A stretch of 11,768 nucleotides of DNA, taken from assembly GCA_005884745.1 (NCBI GenBank), contig VAZU01000132.1, forward strand, positions 1-11,768. Direction: 5' to 3'. Origin of the DNA: Alphaproteobacteria bacterium. GTDB lineage: Bacteria > Pseudomonadota > Alphaproteobacteria > Rhizobiales > Xanthobacteraceae. The position numbers and the translations under genes are program-made. Shown here in pieces: positions 1 through 5,533 of this stretch. The notes below the pieces were generated by a model. It saw only the letters and a list, made by a program, of their open reading frames with translations, searched no databases and was not told the origin of the DNA. The stretch's first letter is position 1; each line of letters opens with the position of its first letter.

Positions 1-103
1 CGCCGCGCACCCCGATGGTCAAGCCGCGCGCGAAGCGCCAATAGAGGTGCAGCGCCCGGCGCAGGCGCGACCCCACGGCTCGGCTCAGGAAATTGCTACG
101 CAT
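1..103 (-). CDS. NUDIX hydrolase, N-terminal fragment (runs off left edge)
   Basis: Only the first 34 codons are present, read leftwards from ATG at 103-101. The start has a good Shine-Dalgarno (AGGAGG about 5 nt upstream, within 104-113). The peptide starts MRSNFLSRAVGSRLRRALHL and continues YWRFARGLTIGVRG. The 'LYWRF-RG-T-GVR' stretch is, from memory, the lead-in to the Nudix domain of a group of rhizobial NUDIX proteins, which normally continues into strand 1 and the Nudix box. The Nudix box (GX5EX7REUXEEXGU) lies outside the window, so catalysis cannot be verified. Family knowledge: Nudix enzymes hydrolyse nucleoside diphosphate derivatives; the substrate is unknown here. The gene diverges from mbfA. 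The alternative is an unrelated protein with a similar basic amphipathic N-terminus. Confidence 0.6.
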   Translation of the reverse strand, partial: MRSNFLSRAVGSRLRRALHLYWRFARGLTIGVRG

Positions 104-219
104 CGCGCCCTCCTGGGCTGCGGTCCCCTTCCCGCGCCCGGCCCCTCCGCCCGCCTCCGCGGCCCGGCGGGCCCGCTCCGGCCCGCGCAGGATAACGCAG
201 CGGTTCCGGCCCTGCCGCA

Positions 220-248
220 TTCCACTTTCGGCCCGGCCCCCCTATAAG
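220..248 (+). promoter_or_regulatory. possible sigma-70-type promoter of mbfA
   Basis: TATAAG at 243-248 is a good -10 hexamer in an otherwise very GC-rich intergenic region. Seventeen bases upstream (220-225) is TTCCAC, a poor -35 match that keeps only the leading TT. Transcription would begin near 255, giving a leader of about 30 nt to the GTG start at 284. The placement suits a promoter whose activity depends on the operator-like repeat at 257-271. Only the -10 is persuasive. Confidence 0.3.
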
Positions 249-256
249 AGCATTGG

Positions 257-271
257 TTGGAATCCTTACAA
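257..271 (+). promoter_or_regulatory. candidate Irr/ICE-like operator of mbfA
   Basis: TTGGAATCCTTACAA is an imperfect inverted repeat with 5 of 7 paired positions around C264. Compared with the rhizobial iron-control element as I recall it (TTAGAA-N3-TTCTAA), it matches 9 of 12 fixed positions. It would lie at or just after the inferred transcription start, a repressing position. Family knowledge: mbfA in Bradyrhizobium and Agrobacterium is repressed by Irr when iron is scarce and expressed when iron is sufficient. The match is imperfect and the consensus is from memory, so this is a candidate only. Confidence 0.35.
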
Positions 272-283
272 AGAGAGCCCTCC

Positions 284-1243
284 GTGAAGCGCTTTGCCGA
301 CTTGACCGAGCAAGAGGTCCTCGCGTTGGCCATCACAAACGAGGAGGAGGACAGCCGCATCTACCGCGGCTTTGCCGAGGGCCTGCGCGAGGCCTACCCG
401 GCCTCGGCCAAGCTGTTCGAAGAAATGGCCGAGGAGGAGGTTCGCCACCGCGGCATGCTGTTCGACCTCTACCGGCAGAAATTCGGCGAATATCTGCCGC
501 TGATCCGGCGCCAGGACGTGCGCGGCTTCATCAGCCAGCGGCGGCCGTTGTGGCTGATGCGCCCGCTCGGCATCGAGGAGGTGCGCAAATACGCCGCCGA
601 GATGGAATACGAGGCCGCGCGGTTCTACCGCAAGGCGGCCGCGACCGCGCGCGATGCCTCGGTCCGCGAGCTCCTGGTCAACCTCGCCGAAGCCGAGGAC
701 AAGCACGAGAGCTTCGCCGAGCAGCTGGGCGAAAAGCTCCTCACCAAGGGGGCGCGCGCCGAGGAGGACGAGACCGCGCGGCGGATGTTCGTGCTGCAAT
801 ACGTGCAGCCCGGCCTCGCCGGCCTGATGGACGGCTCGGTGTCGACGCTCGCGCCGCTGTTCGCCGCGGCGTTTGCCACCCATCACACCTGGGAGACGTT
901 CGTGGTCGGGCTCGCCGCGTCGGTCGGGGCCGGCATCTCCATGGGGTTTGCCGAAGCGCTCTCCGACGACGGCTCGCTGACCGGGCGCGGCGCGCCGCTG
1001 ATCCGCGGCGCCGTGTGCGGGGTGATGACGGCGCTCGGCGGGCTGGGGCACACGATGCCGTATCTGATTCCCGATTTCTGGGTGGCGACCAGTTTCTCGA
1101 TCGCCGTCGTGGTCGTGGAGCTTGCGGCGATTTCCTGGATCCGCTGGCGCTTCATGGACACGCCGTTCCTCAACGCCGCGTTCCAGGTCGGGGTCGGCGG
1201 CGCGCTGGTGTTCATCGCGGGCATCCTGATCGGCAGCTCGTAG
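284..1243 (+). CDS. mbfA: MbfA-type membrane-bound ferritin (erythrin-VIT1 fusion)
   Basis: A 319-aa fusion of a ferritin-like helical domain (about 1-165) and a membrane VIT1/CCC1-like domain (about 175-319). The N-terminal half shows diiron-type motifs: NEEED at 19-23, EEEVRH with E52-x-x-H55, EMEYE at 106-110 and EAEDKHE with E138-x-x-H141. The C-terminal half has hydrophobic segments near 185-225, 240-262, 265-287 and 298-317, starting with the VIT1-like GLMDGSVSTLAP. Family knowledge: MbfA exports iron across the inner membrane and protects against iron and peroxide stress; the ferritin domain oxidises Fe(II). GTG at 284 is chosen because known relatives begin '(M/V)KRFADL'. The in-frame TTG at 257 adds nine residues and falls on the operator-like repeat. 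The ribosome site is weak (AGAGAG). The stop lies 7 nt before the next gene, suggesting an operon. Confidence 0.93.
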   Translation: MKRFADLTEQEVLALAITNEEEDSRIYRGFAEGLREAYPASAKLFEEMAEEEVRHRGMLFDLYRQKFGEYLPLIRRQDVRGFISQRRPLWLMRPLGIEEVRKYAAEMEYEAARFYRKAAATARDASVRELLVNLAEAEDKHESFAEQLGEKLLTKGARAEEDETARRMFVLQYVQPGLAGLMDGSVSTLAPLFAAAFATHHTWETFVVGLAASVGAGISMGFAEALSDDGSLTGRGAPLIRGAVCGVMTALGGLGHTMPYLIPDFWVATSFSIAVVVVELAAISWIRWRFMDTPFLNAAFQVGVGGALVFIAGILIGSS

Positions 1244-1250
1244 CGCTGCG

Positions 1251-2162
1251 ATGTTCGTGCTGGCGCATTTGTCGGATCCGCACCTCGGGCCCGTGCCGCT
1301 GCCGCGTTTTCGCGAGCTGACCGGCAAGCGCGCGCTCGGCTTCGTCAATTGGCACCGGCGGCGGTTCGTGCGCCACCGCCCCGAAGCGCTGGAAGCCCTG
1401 GTGCACGACCTGCGATCCGCGGCGCCCGACCACATCGCGGTCACCGGCGACCTCGTCAACATCGCGCTGGAGAAGGAATTCCCGCCGGCCCGGGAATGGC
1501 TGGCGCAGCTCGGCTCGCCCCACGACGTGAGCATGGTGCCGGGCAATCACGACGCCTATGTGCGCGACGCGATCGAGCACCCCGCCTCGCACTGGGGCGA
1601 TTACATGCGCGGCGACGGCATCGGCACCGGCGCGCCGCACAGCCGCTCAGGCCCGTTCCCCTACGTGCGCCGGCGCGGGCCGGCGGCGCTGATCGGGCTT
1701 TCCACGGCGTTGCCGACGGCGCCGTTCCTCGCCACCGGCAAGCTCGGCGCCGATCAGCTGATGCGGCTGTCCGACGCGCTGGCGCATCTTGCGCACGAAG
1801 GCCTGTTCCGCATCGTGCTGATCCATCACCCGCCGGCCGCGCAGAGCCGCAACCGCTTCAAGCGGCTCATCGACGCCGGGCCGTTCCGGCGGCTGATCGC
1901 GGAATACGGCGCCGAGCTGGTGCTGCACGGCCACAACCACGTGCATTCGCTCGCCTGGATCGGGGGGCCGGAGCACCGGATCCCGGTCGTCGGGGTGCCG
2001 TCGGCCTCGGCGGCGGTGCGCGGGGACCGCGATCCGGCCGGCTACAACCTTTATCGGATCCACGGCGCGCCCGGGCGCTGGCGCTGCGAGGTGACCTCGC
2101 GCGGATTGAAGGCCGGGCACCCCGGGCTGACCGAGCTCTCCCGCCGCGCGCTGCTGCAATGA
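1251..2162 (+). CDS. calcineurin-like metallophosphoesterase
   Basis: A 303-aa protein with the full set of metallophosphoesterase motifs in order: D-x-H (D9, H11 in HLSDPHLG), GD (D67 in GDLVN), GNHD (N99-H100-D101 in VPGNHD), a histidine after a beta strand (H192/H193 in LIHHPP) and GHxH (H228/H230 in LHGHNHVH). These form a two-metal site that hydrolyses phosphoesters; the substrate (cyclic nucleotide, nucleic acid or phospholipid-type) cannot be told from the sequence. No signal peptide or membrane segment is visible, so it is probably cytoplasmic. The ATG follows the mbfA stop by 7 nt and has no clear Shine-Dalgarno, which fits translational coupling. A functional link to iron is only inferred from that spacing. 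The family assignment is firm; the physiological role is unknown. Confidence 0.92.
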   Translation: MFVLAHLSDPHLGPVPLPRFRELTGKRALGFVNWHRRRFVRHRPEALEALVHDLRSAAPDHIAVTGDLVNIALEKEFPPAREWLAQLGSPHDVSMVPGNHDAYVRDAIEHPASHWGDYMRGDGIGTGAPHSRSGPFPYVRRRGPAALIGLSTALPTAPFLATGKLGADQLMRLSDALAHLAHEGLFRIVLIHHPPAAQSRNRFKRLIDAGPFRRLIAEYGAELVLHGHNHVHSLAWIGGPEHRIPVVGVPSASAAVRGDRDPAGYNLYRIHGAPGRWRCEVTSRGLKAGHPGLTELSRRALLQ

Positions 2163-2186
2163 GCCAAGGCAGCCAGCTCCGGCGTT

Positions 2187-2232
2187 CCCCGGACGCGGTG
2201 CAGCGCGTCAGCGCTGCACCGCTGATCCGGGG
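2187..2232. repeat. 46-nt cruciform/REP-like palindrome after the phosphoesterase gene
   Basis: The outer arms CCCCGGA (2187-2193) and TCCGGGG (2226-2232) pair perfectly. The inner arms GCGGTGCAGCGC (2195-2206) and GCGCTGCACCGC (2211-2222) give a perfect 12-bp stem with loop GTCA. It starts 25 nt after the stop codon. It has no T-run, so it is not a classical intrinsic terminator, though such a strong hairpin could stop or stabilise the mbfA operon mRNA. Similar 'CCCCGGACGCGGTGCAGCG' elements are, from memory, dispersed in Bradyrhizobium-type genomes. Confidence 0.75.
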
Positions 2233-2317
2233 TCCAGCTCTGGATCCCGGGTCTGCAGCGCACCACACCCCAAGTCGGATGTTTGTTTCCAACTTGCGGC
2301 AAGCTCTAACGTGCCGA

Positions 2318-2380
2318 AACTCGGGAACACCCGAGTTCCTGTGTGCTGCGCTGCGCCCGGGAAACGGCGCTGCGGAGCAC
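2318..2380. repeat. two consecutive hairpins upstream of marR remnant
   Basis: AACTCGGG (2318-2325) pairs perfectly with CCCGAGTT (2330-2337) around loop AACA. Five bases later a 15-nt arm (2343-2357, GTGCTGCGCTGCGCC) pairs at 13 of 15 positions with 2366-2380 (GGCGCTGCGGAGCAC). No gene is supported between 2163 and 2420. The region is filled by these hairpins, the cruciform to the left and the palindrome to the right. Together they look like a composite repetitive element rather than a coding sequence. Confidence 0.55.
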
Positions 2381-2389
2381 CGACCTTGC

Positions 2390-2413
2390 CATTACCTGCA
2401 TATGCAGGTAATG
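2390..2413. promoter_or_regulatory. perfect 24-bp palindrome, candidate MarR operator
   Basis: The half-site CATTACCTGCAT is followed directly by its exact reverse complement, with no spacer; symmetry breaks at 2389/2414. It ends 7 nt before the presumed ATG (2421) of the MarR-family gene. MarR dimers bind near-perfect palindromes of about this size that often overlap their own promoter, so an autoregulatory operator is the natural reading. TTGCCA at 2386-2391 could be a -35 box, but no good -10 follows. The other reading is that it is the end of the repeat block to its left: its core CCTGCATATGCAGG resembles the GCCCGCGTATGCGGGC palindrome in the repeat at 8277-8309. Confidence 0.5.
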
Positions 2414-2420
2414 CTGGCCC

Positions 2421-2835
2421 ATGGACGCGCCCAAGGAAGTTCCGACGCCGGCGTCGTTCGCCTGCACCTGCCTGCGCCTGCGCAAAGCCGCGCGGCGCAT
2501 CAGGCCTGACCATCACGCAATTCGGCCTGCTGGCGCATCTGCGGGTGCTCGACGGCATCGGCGTCGGGGCGCTGGCCGAGAAGCTGGTGATGGACCCGAC
2601 GACGCTGACCCGGAACCTGCGTCCGCTCCAACGCCGGGGCTTCGTGGTGTTGGCGCCCGATCCCGATGACCGCCGCTCCCGCAGCCTGCACCTGACCGAG
2701 CAAGGCCGCGAAGCTTTGCGGGCGGCGCGGCCGGCCTGGGCCCGCGCCCAGCGCCATGTCGAAGAGGTTCTGGGCAACGCCGATGCCGCGGTTCTCAATT
2801 CGGCGCTCGACCGCGTGCTGGAACGCTTGGCTTAG
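2421..2835 (+). pseudogene. MarR-family regulator, frameshifted by a small deletion
   Basis: The N-terminus is read from ATG 2421 (MDAPKEVPTPASF, then ACTCLRLRKAARR). The rest is in another frame, from about 2506 (LTITQFGLLAHLRVLDGIG, then GALAEKLVMDPTTLTRNL as the recognition-helix region and DPDDRRSRSLHLTEQGREAL as the wing) to the stop at 2835. MarR relatives, from memory, have about 13 residues of the type 'xTQIYDxxLAPxG' between AARR and LTITQFG. Here only 7 nt (2499-2505) remain, implying loss of about 32 nt and a frame change. One frame stays open across the helix-turn-helix from further left, but it lacks the N-terminal dimerisation helix and has a repeat-derived leader. There is no Shine-Dalgarno before 2421. 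It could also be an assembly or sequencing error. The downstream neighbour is a thioesterase 72 nt away. Confidence 0.7.
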
Positions 2836-2893
2836 CTGACACGCGGCGCGCTGCCCGATGGCTGCAGATGCCGCAACTTGGACCGGAATTGGC

Positions 2894-2900
2894 AAAGGAG
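2894..2900 (+). promoter_or_regulatory. ribosome binding site fixing the thioesterase start
   Basis: AAAGGAG sits 7 nt before ATG 2908. It supports that start over the in-frame TTG at 2878, which would add ten residues without a comparable site. Confidence 0.7.
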
Positions 2901-2907
2901 ACGATCG

Positions 2908-3396
2908 ATGGCCCTGCAGTCCGCAACCGGCAACGTCGGCGTGGTGCCCCGTGAGCTCGCAACCGCAATGACCGGCATCGAATTTCTCGAGAAGCTGCGC
3001 GACGGCGCGCTGCCGGCGCCGCCGTTCGCCGAAGTGACCGACATCTGGATCACCGAGGTGGAACGCGGCCGCGTCGTGTTCGAGGCGAAGCCCTCGCCGC
3101 GTTTCTACAATCCGCTGGGGAGCGTCCATGGCGGCTGGATCGCCACCGTGCTCGATTCGGCCATGGGTTGCGCCGTGCATTCGATCATGAATGCCGGGCA
3201 AGCCTACACCACCGTGGATCTGAGCGTGAGTTTCGTGCGCCCCGTCTTCGCCGACACGGGCCTCGTCCGGTGCGAAGGCAAGCTCATCCACGCCGGCAAC
3301 CGCGTTGCCACGGCGGAAGGCCGCCTGTGGGACCAGGCCGGCACGCTCATCGCCCATGGCTCGACGACGTGCATGGTGCTCGGCCGGGCCTCGTGA
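2908..3396 (+). CDS. PaaI-family hotdog-fold acyl-CoA thioesterase
   Basis: A 162-aa protein of typical PaaI length. The signature region is YNPLGSVHGGWIATVLDSAM (67-86), with N68, H74-G75-G76 and D83 in the usual positions for the hotdog thioesterase active site. The C-terminal strands carry SVSFVRP (107-112), EGKLIHAGNRVATAEGRL (123-140) and GTLIAHGSTTCMV (145-157), as in the family. The expected reaction is hydrolysis of acyl- or aryl-CoA to free acid and CoA in the cytoplasm. The acyl group is unknown, but aromatic-CoA substrates are common for PaaI types. It may once have been controlled by the upstream MarR regulator; MarR proteins often govern aromatic or CoA-ester genes, but this is inference from adjacency. 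The strong ribosome site shows it can be translated independently. Confidence 0.9.
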   Translation: MALQSATGNVGVVPRELATAMTGIEFLEKLRDGALPAPPFAEVTDIWITEVERGRVVFEAKPSPRFYNPLGSVHGGWIATVLDSAMGCAVHSIMNAGQAYTTVDLSVSFVRPVFADTGLVRCEGKLIHAGNRVATAEGRLWDQAGTLIAHGSTTCMVLGRAS

Positions 3397-3403
3397 GCAT
3401 GTC

Positions 3404-3439
3404 CTTTCCCTCTCCCCTTGTTTGTGGGAGAGGGGAAAG
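3404..3439. terminator. imperfect hairpin downstream of the thioesterase, terminator or REP-like
   Basis: The arms CTTTCCCTCTCCCC (3404-3417) and GGGAGAGGGGAAAG (3426-3439) pair with one bulge around an 8-nt loop. It lies 7 nt after the stop of the thioesterase and 30 nt beyond the stop of the convergent gene ending at 3470, so it may serve both. There is no T-tract. The 'CCCTCTCCCC...GGGAGAGGGG' core is also a common dispersed repeat style in Hyphomicrobiales. Confidence 0.45.
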
Positions 3440-3469
3440 CGCGTGTGCGGCCCCGAATGACCGAACAAA

Positions 3470-4045
3470 CTATCGCAGCGCCGAGACCCAGGCGGTTCCC
3501 AGCACGGCGCCGGCGCCGAGCACCACCCCGAGCGTGAGCCCGATCAGCAGCGTGAGGAGCACGCGCCGCCGACGCCGGCGGCGGCTGACCGCGTCGATCA
3601 AGAGGTCGCGGGCGGCGAGCTCGGTGTCGCCGGCGACGACGCGCTCGCGCTCGACCAGCTGCCGGGCGATATATTGGGTCACCGCGCGCGTCATTTCGTC
3701 GATGTCGGCGGATTCCGCGATCACGCGCCGGCCGTAGCGGGTGTCCTGGACGAAGCGATAGACGCGTTTGTCGCGGCCCATGGCGACGTGGGCGATCATG
3801 TCGATCCACAGCCGCGGCGTGTCGCCCTCGGCGATGCCGCGCTCGAACAGCTCGACCTCCGCCGGGATCTCCGCATAAACCGCGTCGAGCGCCTGGTTCA
3901 GCAATTCGAGCCGGGCGAGCTCGGCATCGCGCAGGTCGACGACCACGCCGGAGCGCTCCGCCATCTCGATTCGCGCTTGCCGCATCGCGTCCTTGAGCCG
4001 CGGCGCCCGCGCGTGCTCCGTCTCCTCGGCATTGCCCTCGGTCAT
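3470..4045 (-). CDS. conserved tail-anchored membrane protein of unknown function
   Basis: A 191-aa protein. ATG at 4045 is preceded by AAAGGA about 8 nt upstream; an extension to 4108 exists but has no such site. Residues 1-155 are hydrophilic and charged, with the ordered-looking stretches ERSGVVVDLRDAELARLELL (30-49) and RLWIDMIAHVAMGRDKRVY (78-96). RFVQDTRYGRRVIAES follows (97-112). A run of seven arginines (155-161) precedes one hydrophobic segment (about 162-185) and a short tail, so the protein should be anchored by its C-terminus with the bulk in the cytoplasm. I recall very similar uncharacterised proteins in Bradyrhizobium and relatives but know no function or domain name. It is divergent from the dehydrogenase gene and convergent with the thioesterase. 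The coding call is firm; no function is proposed. Confidence 0.82.
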   Translation of the reverse strand: MTEGNAEETEHARAPRLKDAMRQARIEMAERSGVVVDLRDAELARLELLNQALDAVYAEIPAEVELFERGIAEGDTPRLWIDMIAHVAMGRDKRVYRFVQDTRYGRRVIAESADIDEMTRAVTQYIARQLVERERVVAGDTELAARDLLIDAVSRRRRRRRVLLTLLIGLTLGVVLGAGAVLGTAWVSALR

Positions 4046-4150
4046 GTGCCGTCCTTTCGCCGCGCCAACCCTAGCAAGTTCGACTCCCCGCGCAACACGG
4101 ACCTGCACGAAATCCGGCCGTCACCCTGAAGGAGCAAGGCGCGAAGCGCC

Positions 4151-4196
4151 GAGCCTCGAAGGGCGGCCGAGCGGAGCGAGCCTCGAAGGGCGGCCG
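4151..4196. repeat. 19-nt direct repeat, two copies, 27-nt period
   Basis: GAGCCTCGAAGGGCGGCCG occurs at 4151-4169 and again at 4178-4196, separated by AGCGGAGC. The copies are identical. They lie in the 259-nt divergent region between the tail-anchored protein gene (start 4045) and the dehydrogenase (start 4305). The rest of that region shows no supported gene. The 'CCTCGAAGG' core is a familiar dispersed-repeat motif in this bacterial group (recollection), so a repeat remnant is more likely than a regulator site. Confidence 0.6.
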
Positions 4197-4304
4197 GCCC
4201 GGGCGCCCTGGCACGCTCGCTCTCTGCACGCTATGCATGCGGTCTCCCAACGGCCAAGCAAAGCAAGAACGCCGGCCGCCGCCAAGCGAAAGCGAGTGTT
4301 TCCG

Positions 4305-5390
4305 ATGGACGCCAACGACAGCTTCCACATCGCGGTCATTGCCGGCGACGGCATCGGCACCGAGGTGATGGCGCCCGCGCTGGAAATCCTGCGCAAGCTC
4401 GAAGCCTCGCATGCCGGGCTGAAATTCCGGTTCACGGAGGCGCCGGCGGGCGCCAATCATTATCGCGAGACCGGAACGGCGCTGCCCGAAGCGACCGTCA
4501 AGCTGTGCGATGAGGCCGACGCCGTCTTGCTCGGCGCCTGCGGCCTGCCCGACGTGCGCTATCCGGACGGCACCGAGATCGCGCCGCAGGTCGAGCTGCG
4601 CAAGATCTTCGACCTCTACGCCGGCGTGCGTCCGGCACGTCTGGTGCCGGGGGTTGCGAGCCCGATCGTCGGCGCCGCCGAGCACGGCATCGATTTCGTG
4701 GTCATCCGCGAATCGACCGAAGGCCTGTTCGCCTCGATGGGCAAGGGCGTGGTCACGCAGGACGAGGCGCGCGAAACTTTGGTGATCACCCGCAAGACCT
4801 GCGAGCGGCTGTTCGACTTCTCGTTTCGTTTGGCGGCGCGGCGCAAGGCGCGCGGCCTACGTGGACAGCTGACCTGCGTCGACAAGGCCAATGTGTTCAA
4901 GGCATTTGCTTTTTTTCGCAAGATCTTCGACGAGCGCGCCGCGCGATTTCCGGAAGTCGCCGCCGCCCACGTCTACATCGACGCGTGCTCGGCTGTGCTC
5001 GTGCGCAAACCGTGGGATTTCGACGTGCTCGTCACCGAGAACATGTTCGGCGACATCCTCTCGGACCTCGCCGCCGGCCTGATCGGCGGCATGGGCATGG
5101 CGCCGTCCGCCGACATCGGCGACACCCACGCGGTGTTCCAGCCTTGTCACGGCACCGCGCCGGACATCATGGGCACCGGCCGCGCCAATCCGGCCGCGAT
5201 GATCCTCTCGGCGGCGATGATGCTCGACTGGCTCGCCGAGCGTCACGATCATAAGGCCGCCGCGGAGGCGGCCCGGCGCATCGAGCAGGCGGTCGACCGC
5301 GCGTTCGCGGCCGGCCTGAAGCCTTGCGAGATGGGCGGCCGCGACGGCACCCAGGCGATCGCCCGCGCGGTGATGGCGGCGCTGGATTGA
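4305..5390 (+). CDS. isocitrate/isopropylmalate dehydrogenase family protein
   Basis: A 361-aa beta-decarboxylating dehydrogenase of typical length. The N-terminus HIAVIAGDGIGTEV (8-21) is the family hallmark. Substrate-binding arginines are visible at R99 and R109 (ELRKIFDLYAGVRP) and R135 (IRESTEGLF). The catalytic lysine is K194 (VDKANVF). Metal ligands are D226 (YIDACSAVLV) and D250/D254 (FGDILSDLAAG). The NAD-site region is CHGTAPDIMGTGRANP (281-296). The catalytic tyrosine of LeuB/IDH (IYFG or GEYS) is phenylalanine here (F142). It oxidatively decarboxylates a 2-hydroxy acid malate derivative; isopropylmalate, isocitrate and tartrate are all possible, and REST differs from canonical LeuB (RELT) and NAD-IDH (RENT). 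ATG 4305 is chosen because the family motif begins seven residues later; upstream in-frame codons run through repeats. Confidence 0.85.
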   Translation: MDANDSFHIAVIAGDGIGTEVMAPALEILRKLEASHAGLKFRFTEAPAGANHYRETGTALPEATVKLCDEADAVLLGACGLPDVRYPDGTEIAPQVELRKIFDLYAGVRPARLVPGVASPIVGAAEHGIDFVVIRESTEGLFASMGKGVVTQDEARETLVITRKTCERLFDFSFRLAARRKARGLRGQLTCVDKANVFKAFAFFRKIFDERAARFPEVAAAHVYIDACSAVLVRKPWDFDVLVTENMFGDILSDLAAGLIGGMGMAPSADIGDTHAVFQPCHGTAPDIMGTGRANPAAMILSAAMMLDWLAERHDHKAAAEAARRIEQAVDRAFAAGLKPCEMGGRDGTQAIARAVMAALD

Positions 5391-5400
5391 AACTCATGCC

Positions 5401-5522
5401 GCGTCATTCCGGCCGCGCGCGAAGCGCGAGAGCCGGAACCCATGAACACCGCCGATGCAACTTGTTACGGCCGTGGTCATGGGTCCCGGGTTCCCTCGCT
5501 TGCGCTCGGGCCCCGGGACGAC
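5401..5522. repeat. REP-like doublet between convergent genes
   Basis: The first unit has TTCCGGC (5407-5413) pairing with GCCGGAA (5432-5438), with the inner stem CGCGC/GCGCG (5416-5420 and 5424-5428) and loop GAA. The second unit has GTCCCGGG (5483-5490) pairing with CCCGGGAC (5512-5519). The pattern 'CGTCATTCCGG...CCGGAACCCATG...GGGTCCCGGGTT...CCCCGGGACGAC' is, from memory, a dispersed element of Bradyrhizobium-like genomes. It sits between the stops of the dehydrogenase (5390) and the convergent LVIVD gene (5534) and may end both transcripts. No gene is supported here. Confidence 0.7.
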
Positions 5523-5533
5523 TTCGCTGCGAA

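Noticed and set aside
1349..2509. 386-codon frame overlapping the metallophosphoesterase
   Set aside because: Out-of-frame shadow; all phosphoesterase motifs are in the 1251-2162 frame.
2311..2835. A single intact 174-residue MarR protein from 2311
   Set aside because: The first ~60 residues come from hairpin repeat sequence; the true MarR N-terminus (ACTCLRLRKAARR) lies in another frame starting at 2421.
3993..4304. N-terminal extension of the dehydrogenase
   Set aside because: It overlaps the start region of the divergent gene and the 19-nt direct repeats; the family hallmark starts seven residues after ATG 4305.
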